From Bacillus paralicheniformis (GTDB lineage: Bacteria; Bacillota; Bacilli; Bacillales; Bacillaceae), in contig NZ_LBMN02000020.1 in NCBI RefSeq assembly GCF_001042485.2, forward strand, positions 1 through 46,962: a stretch of DNA of 46,962 nucleotides, written 5' to 3'. Below are positions 25,554-33,861 of the stretch, piece after piece (the stretch's first letter is position 1; the number at the start of each line of letters is the position of its first letter). The position numbers and the translations under genes were made by a program. The notes under the pieces are model-generated. The model saw only the letters and a list, made by a program, of their open reading frames with translations. It made no database searches and was not told the origin of the DNA.

Positions 25554-26735
25554 ATGTTTAGTGCTTGGAAAATTTATATTTTAGCGATCATCAGTTTTTT
25601 GGTAGGGACCTCAGAGTATATTATTTCCGGGATTTTGGATCAGATCGCCCACACACTCGGGATAACTTTAGCTGCCGCGGGCCAGCTGATTACGATCTTT
25701 TCACTTGTGTATGCAGTTTTCACACCGGTTCTCATGGCGTTGACGGCAAGTATGGATAGGCGCAAGTTAATGATGTATGCTCTCGGTTTGTTTGTGATAG
25801 GAAATATTCTGGCCTTTACCCTGCCTGGCTATGGCTGGTTTGTTGCAGCGCGGGTCATTATGGCATTGGGGGCAGGCATGGTTGTGGTCACGGCATTAAC
25901 GATTGCCGCCAAAATCGCACCGGCGGGTAAGCAGGGCAGTGCAATTGCTACAGTGGTCATGGGGTTTACCGCTTCTTTGATCATAGGTGTACCACTCGGA
26001 AGAATGACTGCAGAAGCTTTAGGCTGGAAGTCTGTATTTGGAGGAATTGCTTTATTGGGATTCATCGCAATGATTGTTATATTCTTAATCTTGCCGCATA
26101 CTGAAGGCGATAAGCCCGTTCCTTTGCTTCAACAGCTTTCTCTTTTAAAGAACCGGAAAGTAGCAATGGGGTTATCGGTCACTTTTTTCTGGCTCGGAGG
26201 ATATTCCGTTGCATATACTTATTTGTCTCCTTACCTTCTGACCGTTTCAGGGATAAGCGGCAATTTGCTTAGCGGCTTTTTGCTTATATTTGGAATCGCC
26301 AGCTTGGTTGGATCGAAGTTTGGCGGATATAGTACCGATAAATGGGGCGTTCCCTTTACACTCGTTGGCGGGATGACACTGCATATCATCGCACTGATTT
26401 TGCTGTCGCTTGTCACCCATTCCTATGTCGGAGTACTGTTGATTCTCATATTATGGTCGTTTGCCGCATGGTCTACCGGCCCGACACAGCAATATCACTT
26501 AGCGACGCTCGAACCGGAATTGTCAGGTGTATTGCTCGGCATCAATCAATCGATGATGCAATTCGCCATGGCCGCAGGTGCAGGAATCGGAGGGATTTTT
26601 GTAGAAAAAATATCGCTGGCTTCTATTACATGGTTTGGGGCACTGGAGGTTACGATTGCGATTGTTGTTGTTTTGGTGACTTTCAGTTCGCATGCTAATC
26701 AAAGGGCTTCGAATTTAAAAGAAATAAATCAATAA
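25554..26735 (+). CDS. MFS efflux transporter (DHA1-like, 12 helices)
   Basis: The 393-aa product begins MFSAWKIYILAIISFLVGTSEY, has twelve predicted membrane helices and the loop 2-3 motif ASMDRRKLMMYALG. GFTASLIIGVPLGRM matches the antiporter motif of DHA1 drug/sugar exporters of the AraJ/YdhP type. ATG 25554 follows AAGGAGCG; the in-frame ATG at 25536 would remove that site. Two ArsR operator copies precede it, so it is probably induced by the ArsR ligand. The substrate is unknown. Confidence 0.86.
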   Translation: MFSAWKIYILAIISFLVGTSEYIISGILDQIAHTLGITLAAAGQLITIFSLVYAVFTPVLMALTASMDRRKLMMYALGLFVIGNILAFTLPGYGWFVAARVIMALGAGMVVVTALTIAAKIAPAGKQGSAIATVVMGFTASLIIGVPLGRMTAEALGWKSVFGGIALLGFIAMIVIFLILPHTEGDKPVPLLQQLSLLKNRKVAMGLSVTFFWLGGYSVAYTYLSPYLLTVSGISGNLLSGFLLIFGIASLVGSKFGGYSTDKWGVPFTLVGGMTLHIIALILLSLVTHSYVGVLLILILWSFAAWSTGPTQQYHLATLEPELSGVLLGINQSMMQFAMAAGAGIGGIFVEKISLASITWFGALEVTIAIVVVLVTFSSHANQRASNLKEINQ

Positions 26736-26844
26736 CGATGCCTTGATCAGCTTTGAAGGTTCCATGGTTTAGTTGAGGGTATTAACACACATAGGGTAAA
26801 GAATGTTCTTCCAAGCTAAGGCCGTAACATTCTCAATTTTAAGG

Positions 26845-26905
26845 TTGAAACTATACACTCGTGTCATTTATAATTGGAATATAAAAATGACACATGTGTA
26901 TAGTT
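26845..26905 (+). promoter_or_regulatory. TetR gene promoter with long inverted-repeat operators
   Basis: TTGAAA (26845-26850) and TATAAT (26869-26874) are 18 bp apart. Two 21-bp arms, 26849-26869 and 26885-26905, are inverted copies of each other with two mismatches (ACTATACAC.., .. GTGTATAGT). Each arm contains a smaller ACAC/GTGT dyad. This is a likely pair of TetR sites flanking the start of transcription. Confidence 0.6.
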
Positions 26906-26939
26906 TTTGTTTGTGTTCTAAAAGGAAGGTGACATCTTT

Positions 26940-27557
26940 ATGGCTCCGAAAGTCGATGAAGAATATAGGGAGGAAAAGAAAAGAACACTTTTAAAAGCGG
27001 CAACAAAAGTATTTACAAAAAACGGCTATATTCACACTACGATGCAGGATATTATGGATGAGGCCAATGTTTCCAGAGGAACCCTTTATAATTACTTTGA
27101 TAATATTGACCATATTTTTATGGAAGTTCTTAAATTAGACGATAAGGATCAAATTGATCTGTTTTTAGATGAGGGTCCGTTGTGGCCGGCATTTAAACGC
27201 TGGATTGGAGAGATGCAGACTCAAATTGAAGCAGTCGATCAATCGTTAATATTTGCTAGGGCCGAATTTTTCTTATCGTCAAAGTTTATGAAAAATAAAG
27301 GTGATTTTCCTTACATATCTGAACGCTATCAGCAAACAGCTGATGCTGTTGAAGAAGCTATTCATAAAGGGGCGGAACTGGGTGAATGTCAACCTAAGCT
27401 GCCCCCATCATTGATTTCGCGATACCTCATTTCGTTCATTAACGGTTTAATGCTGGATACCTTTCAATTGGGGAATGAAAAAACAAAAGTAAAGGAGCAA
27501 CTGTCTGTATTGCTTTTTTCTCTTGAACAAATGATTAACCCGCTGGAAAAGGAGTGA
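26940..27557 (+). CDS. TetR/AcrR-family regulator
   Basis: The 205-aa product has the TetR N-terminal helix-turn-helix at residues 15-60 (LLKAATKVFTKNGYIHTTMQDIMDEANVSRGTLYNYFDNIDHIF). An all-helical ligand domain with a C-terminal SRYLISFINGLMLDTFQLG segment follows, as in YfiR/FadR-type regulators of Bacillus. It precedes a GNAT gene by 6 bp, so the two form an operon that it probably represses through the inverted repeats upstream. Confidence 0.88.
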   Translation: MAPKVDEEYREEKKRTLLKAATKVFTKNGYIHTTMQDIMDEANVSRGTLYNYFDNIDHIFMEVLKLDDKDQIDLFLDEGPLWPAFKRWIGEMQTQIEAVDQSLIFARAEFFLSSKFMKNKGDFPYISERYQQTADAVEEAIHKGAELGECQPKLPPSLISRYLISFINGLMLDTFQLGNEKTKVKEQLSVLLFSLEQMINPLEKE

Positions 27558-27563
27558 ATCGTC

Positions 27564-28142
27564 ATGCTATTCGAATCTTCCAAAGTTAGGCTGAGAAAAG
27601 TTACGGTAGAGGATGCAGAGCTTTATCATATATGGAGAAATGATATAGAAGTGATGCGAAATACAAATCCTTTTTTAGATATCTATTCCATTGAAGCAAC
27701 GAGAGACTTTATTGAACAAGTGATTCTGGGCTCCAACACAGCCAAAAGCTATATGATTCTCGAGAGGGTAAATGAAAAAACGATTGGCATTACATCATTA
27801 ATAAATATTGATCATAAGAACAGAAATGCTGAATGTATTATCGACATTGGAGAGAAGAATTTTTGGGGTAAAGGCTACGGAAGAGAAGCTTTGACCTTGC
27901 TGTTGAACTACGCATTTTTAGAAATGAATCTGCACCGGGTTTATCTTAGAGTGTTTTCATTCAATAAAAAAGCGATTCGTTTATATGAGAAACTAGGATT
28001 TAGCCATGAGGGAATCAGCCGGGAGGCGCTTTTCAGGGAAGGGGTATGGCATGATATTGTGCATATGGGTCAGTTGCAAAGTGAATATTTAAACAACATG
28101 GATAGTCAGACCAGTAAAAATGAGAAAGCCCCTTTGGTGTAG
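27564..28142 (+). CDS. GNAT N-acetyltransferase, RimJ/RimL type
   Basis: The 192-aa product follows the RimJ/RimL/SpeG layout: LRKVTVEDAELYHIWRNDIEVMR at the start, IDIGEKNFWGKGYGREALTLLLNYAF as the acetyl-CoA-binding motif A, and LHRVYLRVFSFNKKAIRLYEKLGFSHEG at the end. It transfers an acetyl group from acetyl-CoA to an amine; the acceptor could be a ribosomal protein, a peptide or an antibiotic. The operon with a TetR regulator suggests a stress or resistance role. SD GAAAAGGAGTG precedes the ATG. Confidence 0.85.
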   Translation: MLFESSKVRLRKVTVEDAELYHIWRNDIEVMRNTNPFLDIYSIEATRDFIEQVILGSNTAKSYMILERVNEKTIGITSLINIDHKNRNAECIIDIGEKNFWGKGYGREALTLLLNYAFLEMNLHRVYLRVFSFNKKAIRLYEKLGFSHEGISREALFREGVWHDIVHMGQLQSEYLNNMDSQTSKNEKAPLV

Positions 28143-28160
28143 GCAGCCAAAGGGGAATTT
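28129..28160 (+). terminator. Terminator of the TetR-GNAT operon
   Basis: CCCCTTTGG and CCAAAGGGG form a 9-bp stem around the GNAT stop codon, followed by AATTTTTAT. Confidence 0.85.
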
Positions 28161-28285
28161 TTATATCCAGAAGAACTTCCTAACATTAAATGCCGTTCCC
28201 TGGGTTTTGGAATCTATGACAAATCATGGGTTCAGCCATATGTTCGCCAAGTTTGTTATAGTCTAACAACGTTAATGAGTATCGT

Positions 28286-28810
28286 TTAGCTGTTTAAAAT
28301 CCCCAAATAAGCCTTCCAAGGCCCGACATCGTCCTGATACCGCTTCGCCAGCACTCTTGCGATTTGCGAGATGTGAGTGAGATCGTGGGCAACCCATGTT
28401 GAGATCTGCTCTCTCAGCTTAACGATTCCGAATTCGGGGTGCACCCCCGTTTGTTCGAAGTCGGTTTCAGGATTAATGATCTGCCGCAATGTTTTCAGAT
28501 TCGCCCGTCTGATTTCAGCAAATTCGTTAAGCAGCTGTTCCATCGTTTTCCCGTCGTTTTGATTCAACTGGCTGAAGCGGTCGAACGTCGGAAAAGGTTC
28601 CGTTGCTCCTTTTGTCACGATCATTTTGATCCGCGGCAACCAATTGTTTTTTTCTCCTTCAATCAGATGGCCGACGACATCAAAGGCGTTCCACGTGTCT
28701 TCGCCTTCATCGCAGCTGATCCAGGGGTTTGATAATCCGGTCAGCAGCTGACTCAACGTTTGTGGTGTGCGCTCTAGGATTTCGATTGCTTCCTCGAGTT
28801 GAAAGTTCAT
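28286..28810 (-). CDS. DinB-family (DinB_2) metal-binding four-helix protein
   Basis: The 174-aa product has the three-histidine metal site of the DinB/YfiT superfamily: VVGHLIEGEKNNW (His48) and TWVAHDLTHISQIARV near residues 138-142. WNAFDVVGHL and the C-terminal VGPWKAYLG are typical of this group. The fold is shared by bacillithiol and mycothiol transferases, so it may be a thiol S-transferase, but no substrate is shown. It lies 25 bp downstream of the BmrA-like gene on the same strand, so the two could be cotranscribed. Confidence 0.85.
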   Translation of the reverse strand: MNFQLEEAIEILERTPQTLSQLLTGLSNPWISCDEGEDTWNAFDVVGHLIEGEKNNWLPRIKMIVTKGATEPFPTFDRFSQLNQNDGKTMEQLLNEFAEIRRANLKTLRQIINPETDFEQTGVHPEFGIVKLREQISTWVAHDLTHISQIARVLAKRYQDDVGPWKAYLGILNS

Positions 28811-28835
28811 GTGAATGACCTCCTTTCATAAAAGT

Positions 28836-30572
28836 TCACGTCAACTGCCGCTCAGCAAACTCCCGATACAGCGCATGCGAAGCAATCAGCTCGTGGTGCC
28901 GCCCCCGCCCTGTAATCTCGCCTTTTTCGATAAATATAATTTGGTCCGCGTTCACGATTGTCGATAGCCGGTGGGCGATGACGAAGGTGGTGCGGCCTTC
29001 CATGAGGCGGGCAAGCGCCTGCTGGACGATGGCTTCTGATTGGCTGTCAAGGCTGGCTGTCGCTTCGTCCATCATTAAAATTTTCGGGTCGCGCAGGAAG
29101 GCGCGGGCGATGGCGATCCGCTGTCTCTGGCCGCCGGACAGCTTGACGCCGCGTTCGCCGACTTCCGTATCAAGCTGCTCTGGAAATTGTTTAATAAATG
29201 TGTCGGCATACGCCATTTCCGCGACTTTCCACAGTTCTTGATCGTCAATGCTGTCGGCGTGATCCAAGCCGTAGCACAAGTTCTCACGGATGGTGCCGGA
29301 CATCATCGGGCTGTCTTGAGATACGTAGCCGATCTGGCTGCGCCACGATTTCATCGACAGCTTATTGATCGGTGTTTCCCCGATGTTAATGGCCCCTGAG
29401 TCCGGTTCGTAAAATCGTTCCAAGAGGCCGAACATCGTCGTTTTTCCGCCGCCGCTCGGACCGACAAATGCAATCATCTGCCCGGGATCGACGTCGAAAG
29501 ATACCTCCCGCAAGACAGGCTCGTCATCGCCGTAAGAGAAAGATACATTCTCGACACGTATCGGCAGATTGGAGATATCCATCTCAAGTCCTTCCTGGCC
29601 TTCTTCCTCTTCAGTATGCAAAATCTCGATGATCCGCTCTGTTGCTCCTTTTGCTTTTTGCAGCTGAGTGAAAAACATTGTGAACGATGTGATCGGGAAG
29701 ATGATTTGAAACAGATAAAGCAAAAAGGCGATCAGCGAGCCTGCCGACATCGTCCCCTCAGAGACGCGGATGCCGCCGTAGCCGATGATGGCGACGATCA
29801 CAATCATAATGACAAGGTGCATAAACGGGGAGACGAGCGCAAATATACGGGCTTCCTTGAGGCCGTATTGAAAGAGCTTCGAAAGGCCTGATAACCCTTT
29901 CATTTTTTCTGTATGCTCGGCGTTTGATGCTTTCATTAATCTGATTTCGCTTAATGTCTGCTGGACATGTCCTGTGAAGGAAGCTGTTTCATCCTGCAGC
30001 GTTTTGGAGATTCGCTGCATTTTCATGCCGAGCGGGATCATGATGAAGGTCGTGATCGGAACGGAGATCAGCATGAGCAGTGTCATTTTCCAATCCATGA
30101 TCAGCAAAATGATTACCGATCCGACAATGGTGATGATGCCGGAAACAAACTGCGGAAAATGGTCGGAAATCAAGCTTTCAACAATACCGGTGTCATTGAC
30201 AACACGGCTGACGGTTTCACCGCTCGTCTTTTCGTCAAAGTAGCGGACAGGCAGGCGCAGCAGCTTGAACCACATGCGCTCGCGCAGGGAAGCGACCACT
30301 TTTTGCCCGGCATAGGAAAGAAAATAGGTCGAAAACCCGTCGCAGACCGCTTGAACGATAAAAACGAGCGCAAGGATTCCCGCTAAGGCCAGATTGATCG
30401 AATTGGCGGAAAAGCCGTCAACCATTTCTCTTGTCAACAGCGGAATGGACAGGCCGACCAATGTAGTGACGAGGCTTGCGGTCAAACCGACGGTTAAAGC
30501 CAGCCTGGGTACGCCGGATGTGAGAATCATGGAGAAAAACGGTTTCATGCTATTGTTGTTTTCTGTTTTCAT
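28836..30572 (-). CDS. BmrA-like half-size ABC multidrug exporter
   Basis: The 578-aa half transporter fuses a six-helix membrane domain (residues 1-310) to an ATPase (about 340-578). Walker A is GPSGGGKTTMFG, the signature is LSGGQRQRIAIARAF, Walker B is ILMMDEATASLDS and the H-loop is VIAHRLSTI. It resembles B. subtilis BmrA (589 aa) in sequence and length, including ENLCYGLDHADSIDDQELWK-type regions. BmrA homodimers expel hydrophobic drugs. I cannot tell from the sequence whether this is the orthologue or a paralogue. Confidence 0.9.
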   Translation of the reverse strand: MKTENNNSMKPFFSMILTSGVPRLALTVGLTASLVTTLVGLSIPLLTREMVDGFSANSINLALAGILALVFIVQAVCDGFSTYFLSYAGQKVVASLRERMWFKLLRLPVRYFDEKTSGETVSRVVNDTGIVESLISDHFPQFVSGIITIVGSVIILLIMDWKMTLLMLISVPITTFIMIPLGMKMQRISKTLQDETASFTGHVQQTLSEIRLMKASNAEHTEKMKGLSGLSKLFQYGLKEARIFALVSPFMHLVIMIVIVAIIGYGGIRVSEGTMSAGSLIAFLLYLFQIIFPITSFTMFFTQLQKAKGATERIIEILHTEEEEGQEGLEMDISNLPIRVENVSFSYGDDEPVLREVSFDVDPGQMIAFVGPSGGGKTTMFGLLERFYEPDSGAINIGETPINKLSMKSWRSQIGYVSQDSPMMSGTIRENLCYGLDHADSIDDQELWKVAEMAYADTFIKQFPEQLDTEVGERGVKLSGGQRQRIAIARAFLRDPKILMMDEATASLDSQSEAIVQQALARLMEGRTTFVIAHRLSTIVNADQIIFIEKGEITGRGRHHELIASHALYREFAERQLT

Positions 30573-30696
30573 TTGATAAACTCCTTATCGATATAATGTC
30601 AAAGAAGTGGATGGCGCAAGCTGTAACTCATCATATTACGATTTAAACAGCAGAAAGTTCCCGATCATTGCCGATTTTAGCTTCATGCTAAAAAGA

Positions 30697-30732
30697 TTGA
30701 CAGGAGAGATGATTGTAACTATTATTGTTACA
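30697..30732 (+). promoter_or_regulatory. Promoter and operator of the DsbA-family gene
   Basis: TTGACA (30697-30702) and TATTAT (30720-30725) are 17 bp apart. The perfect palindrome TGTAAC-N7-GTTACA (30714-30732) covers the -10 element. Such sites fit MarR/HxlR-type redox repressors, which would suit a thiol-oxidoreductase gene; the repressor itself is not visible nearby. Confidence 0.6.
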
Positions 30733-30766
30733 TATGGTTGATTGAATATAAGAAAGGAAGAAAAAC

Positions 30767-31411
30767 ATGACGATAAATATTAAAGTATACTCCGATTATG
30801 TCTGTCCATTCTGTTTCCTCGGAAAAGACCAATTCGAAAAAGCGATCGAAGGCAAAGATGTGGTAGTCGAGTGGTTGCCATTCGAACTGAGGCCGCGTCC
30901 ATCTGAGCAGCTTGATCCGTTAAATGATCCATCAAAATTGGCAATGTGGGACGGCGCTATTAAGCCGCGAATCGAGGCTTGGGGCGTCAACATGAAGCTG
31001 CCGAATGTCTCTCCGCATCCTTATACAGATTTGGCTCATGAAGGCTATCACTTTGCAAAAGAACACGGTAAAGCGAAAGCGTACAATGACCGGGTTTATC
31101 AAGCCTTTTTCCAGGAAGATCAAAATATTGGCGACATCGACGTATTAACAGCGCTGGCTAAAGAAGCCGGACTGGATGAGCAGGCTTTTAAAGAAGCTTT
31201 AAACTCCAGAACATATCAGGACGTGCAGCGGACGGCGCTCCAACACGCTTACGAAGAAGCCGGCATCACGGCCGTTCCGACATTTATCATTGGCAATGAA
31301 CGGATCGCCGGGGCCGCGGCAAGGGAAGTGTTTGAACAGGTGATCGAAAAAGAAAGCAAACAAAAACCTGTTGACGGCTTGCAGTGCGACCTTGACGGAA
31401 ACAACTGCTAA
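30767..31411 (+). CDS. DsbA-family (FrnE-like) oxidoreductase
   Basis: The 214-aa thioredoxin-fold protein has the redox motif CPFC (Cys13-Cys16) in YVCPFCFLGK, and the cis-Pro loop in AVPTFIIGN. There is no signal peptide, so it acts in the cytoplasm, as FrnE does. The C-terminal tail ends in CDLDGNNC with two extra cysteines, reminiscent of the second cysteine pair of FrnE. Its role is probably oxidative or electrophile stress protection. It is monogenic with its own operator and terminator. Confidence 0.88.
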   Translation: MTINIKVYSDYVCPFCFLGKDQFEKAIEGKDVVVEWLPFELRPRPSEQLDPLNDPSKLAMWDGAIKPRIEAWGVNMKLPNVSPHPYTDLAHEGYHFAKEHGKAKAYNDRVYQAFFQEDQNIGDIDVLTALAKEAGLDEQAFKEALNSRTYQDVQRTALQHAYEEAGITAVPTFIIGNERIAGAAAREVFEQVIEKESKQKPVDGLQCDLDGNNC

Positions 31412-31434
31412 GCAGGAAAAATGAGCCATTTGAA

Positions 31435-31460
31435 GAACCCTTTAATAGGGTTCTTTTTTT
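31435..31460 (+). terminator. Terminator after the DsbA-family gene
   Basis: GAACCCT and AGGGTTC form a 7-bp stem with a TTAAT loop, followed by eight T residues. Confidence 0.88.
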
Positions 31461-31485
31461 ATACAGGAAAGAAGAGGGAAGACAG

Positions 31486-31905
31486 TTGACACTCCACCAT
31501 TTTATTGCAGCCGATCAGGAGCTTCCGTTGGGGAGCTTCCAGGACCAAACAAAAGAAGGTTTGATTAGTATCGCTGAGCTTGATCAAGGGTACGAAATGG
31601 TCAAAACAAAATTCAGCAAGCCGTTTGTATATGAGGCGACCGGCTGTTTACATAGACCGGGAAATGACATAAGGGCGCTATTCAGCTATATCAATTCAAA
31701 TATGCCCGAGGGTGAAGATATAGAAGTTTACTCTTGCTGGGACGGTGAGGAAGACAGAGAAAAAGACGACCGCTTAGACTTTTTCATTGATATAAACGCT
31801 CTTCAGCTGGGCAAGCATGTCAAGCTGGATAAAAAGAAATACATGGATGAAATTGCAGGCATGTTTTATTTTGAGGAGCGGCAGCTGGTCAAGATTCGTA
31901 AATAA
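31486..31905 (+). CDS. Hypothetical protein, 139 aa, TTG start
   Basis: The ORF has no ATG near its start. TTG 31486 follows AGAGGGAAG and gives (M)TLHHFIAADQELPLGSF. The protein is acidic (CWDGEEDREKDDRLDFF) with mixed alpha/beta composition and no membrane segment. Predicted strands around KPFVYEATGC and IEVYSCWDG and the closing FYFEERQLVKIRK give no family I can name. It has its own Shine-Dalgarno and follows a terminator, so it may be a separate transcript. Confidence 0.6.
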   Translation: MTLHHFIAADQELPLGSFQDQTKEGLISIAELDQGYEMVKTKFSKPFVYEATGCLHRPGNDIRALFSYINSNMPEGEDIEVYSCWDGEEDREKDDRLDFFIDINALQLGKHVKLDKKKYMDEIAGMFYFEERQLVKIRK

Positions 31906-31956
31906 AACATTTGCTGGCGCAGGGTTTTCACACCTTTTTTCGGCCGGTTCATTTAG

Positions 31957-32148
31957 ATGTTCAATCAGTGCACGCGCATTGTCATAGCTCACAGGCTAAG
32001 TACGATTAAGGATGCAGATCTCATATTAGTGCTAAAAGACGGAGAGATTCAAGAGATGGGCAACCATTTACAATTGATTCGCAACCAAGGGTTTTACACC
32101 AAATTGTACAATTCAAACAATGACCAAGCGATTGTGGGAGGAGGCTAA
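31957..32148 (+). pseudogene. C-terminal remnant of an ABC transporter ATPase
   Basis: Only the last 60 or so residues of an ABC exporter survive: the H-loop region [26 protein letters not shown] and the tail [10 protein letters not shown]. There is no Walker A or signature, and upstream bases do not continue the frame. It ends in GGAGGAGGCTAA, just before the erythromycin-esterase-like gene, whose Shine-Dalgarno it supplies. It is the end of a lost exporter that may once have been cotranscribed with that gene. Confidence 0.75.
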
Positions 32149-32152
32149 AACA

Positions 32153-33292
32153 GTGAATGATTTATTTGATGAAATAAGAGATGAGTCGATTAATATTGGG
32201 GGGATTGATGGTTACAAATTCGGCTCCTTAAAAGAGATATTGCGAAATAAAAGATTTGTATTTCTTGGTGAAAGCAGCCATTGCGTCAAAGAATATATTG
32301 AGGCGAAGGCAAGCTTGATCAAATATCTGCATCAGGAATTAGGATTTCGTATTCTTGCTTTCGAAAGTGAATTGGGAGATTGCAGCATAGGAAATTATCT
32401 TTCAGAAGAACTTAGTGCCAAAGAAAATATGTCCGGTTCCATCGGGAAAGTTTGGCAAAACGAATTTATGCTTGATTTGTTTGAGTATATGAAGGAAACT
32501 CAACAGCGGCAGCCTTTGCATTTAACAGGCGTTGATGTTCAGCAGAGCATGGATAAGCACTTTTCCTCCTACATGCGTTCGCATTTGACAGGGGATCTCA
32601 GGAAAACGTTTGTAACATTTGATACGCGTACAAATGAGATGCTCGATAAAGATTATATGTTAAAGCGGCGTTTTAGGAAAACAGTAGAAGAAATTGAAAG
32701 AATAGGCCAAGGACTGATAAGGGAGCTTGAAAAACAGACTTTCCCCTCTGCTATGCTTCGTGATGTCGTGTTACAGACGATGAAAAACAGACTCAATTAT
32801 TTTAAGGCGAATTTTACAAAAGGTTTTTCAAAATTGTTTGAATATCGTGATGAATTAATGGCGAAGAATCTTGAATTTTTATCTCAGCATGTTTATCCTG
32901 ATGAGAAATTTATCATTTGGGCTCACAACCTTCACATCAAAAAACAAAGCAGCGTCAATCGGTTTTCACCATATCGATCATTTGTAGAAAACCTTCCGGA
33001 ATTTATGAAAGAGGACAGTTTTGTTATTGGTCTTTACGCGGGAGAAGGAAGAATGGGTGACAACCAAGGAGGCGATCATCCTATCAAAAAAGTTAACAAA
33101 AAGCACATGGAGTGGCTGCTCAGCAATTCACCCCATCCCAATTTTTTTATACCATGTGCTTCAAAGTGGGGGGGGAAAAAGTGGAAGGCTTTTGAGGGAG
33201 GAGGCTTGCGTATTTCTTTCAAGCCGGTTCAACAGTATGACGGAGTTTTATTCTTTAAAAAAGTAACCCCAGCAGTTGTTAATGTTGAATAG
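32153..33292 (+). CDS. Erythromycin esterase-like hydrolase
   Basis: The 379-aa protein belongs to the erythromycin esterase superfamily. The catalytic-type motif is GESSHCVKEYIEAK (E40 and H43), with GFRILAFESELGDC next to it and the His motif FIIWAHNLHIKKQ further on. I chose GTG 32153 because GGGAGGAGG precedes it by eight bases; an ATG at 32120 lies inside the ABC remnant. True EreA/B/C enzymes open the macrolide lactone, but many homologues do not, so macrolide resistance is only a possibility. Its length and active-site motif are complete. Confidence 0.8.
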   Translation: MNDLFDEIRDESINIGGIDGYKFGSLKEILRNKRFVFLGESSHCVKEYIEAKASLIKYLHQELGFRILAFESELGDCSIGNYLSEELSAKENMSGSIGKVWQNEFMLDLFEYMKETQQRQPLHLTGVDVQQSMDKHFSSYMRSHLTGDLRKTFVTFDTRTNEMLDKDYMLKRRFRKTVEEIERIGQGLIRELEKQTFPSAMLRDVVLQTMKNRLNYFKANFTKGFSKLFEYRDELMAKNLEFLSQHVYPDEKFIIWAHNLHIKKQSSVNRFSPYRSFVENLPEFMKEDSFVIGLYAGEGRMGDNQGGDHPIKKVNKKHMEWLLSNSPHPNFFIPCASKWGGKKWKAFEGGGLRISFKPVQQYDGVLFFKKVTPAVVNVE

Positions 33293-33410
33293 GATGTTGA
33301 CGGGTTAAGCATAACCTCTAAGGTGAAGATCTCTGCTTATAGGAATTTTTTGTTGGGAAAAGAACTTTTTCGTTATATTAAATTGCTGGTGGCGGCCAAA
33401 GGGAGGAAAA

Positions 33411-33626
33411 CTGAAAGCTGTTTTTTTGGTTTTCAATGGTGAATGGGATTATTGCATAGAGTGCACAAGTCAGACCCAGGGTAATTTCATGGACGTATTA
33501 ACTTTTGGTAAAGGCGTTTATCAGGACATCCATGAAAAGATATGTTCGGCAGATGAGGAAGGGAATCCTGTTCCCGAGATGCCGGAGATGGTGGTTGAGG
33601 AGAAATATGAAGAACTCCAAAGGTAA
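33411..33626 (+). CDS. Small hypothetical protein, 71 aa, unusual start
   Basis: The reading frame gives (M)KAVFLVFNGEWDYCIECTS, then TFGKGVYQDIHEKICSADE and an acidic Glu/Pro tail. The N-terminus KAVFLVF reads well as a start, but the codon before it is CTG (33411), with GGGAGG four bases upstream. The first conventional start is TTG 33426, without a good ribosome site. The gene may be real with a CTG start, or a decaying fragment. I know no family. Confidence 0.35.
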   Translation: MKAVFLVFNGEWDYCIECTSQTQGNFMDVLTFGKGVYQDIHEKICSADEEGNPVPEMPEMVVEEKYEELQR

Positions 33627-33766
33627 ACTGGTAACGCGTTCACAGTTTCTTGAGAGGAAGATCTTCAACAAATCATGATAAAGGGATGGCCGAAGGCTTT
33701 TCTTCACAGCTGGATCGCCTTGAAGACGATCTGAAAGCCATTCGTTAAAAGAGGGAGGGTATATTG

Positions 33767-33796
33767 ATGACGACGTTTCCTGAGCATTTCATATAA
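33767..33796 (+). CDS. Candidate leader peptide of aadK, MTTFPEHFI
   Basis: A nine-codon ORF with a strong GGAGG (33754-33758) eight bases before its ATG lies 65 bp upstream of aadK. Its stop is 14 bases before a hairpin that covers the aadK ribosome site. This is the usual geometry of drug-inducible translational attenuation leaders. It is too short for coding statistics and remains a hypothesis. Confidence 0.45.
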   Translation: MTTFPEHFI

Positions 33797-33810
33797 CCAC
33801 GTAATCGCGG

Positions 33811-33853
33811 ACCTCCTCATCAAGTTTTTCTATAACCATTAAAAAGAGGAGGT
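33811..33853 (+). promoter_or_regulatory. Hairpin sequestering the aadK Shine-Dalgarno
   Basis: ACCTCCTC (33811-33818) is the exact reverse complement of GAGGAGGT (33846-33853), the aadK ribosome binding site, and TTTTT/AAAAA inside the loop extends the stem. In this fold the SD is hidden; a ribosome stalled on the upstream leader ORF could free it. Confidence 0.6.
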
Positions 33854-33861
33854 TGATATAC

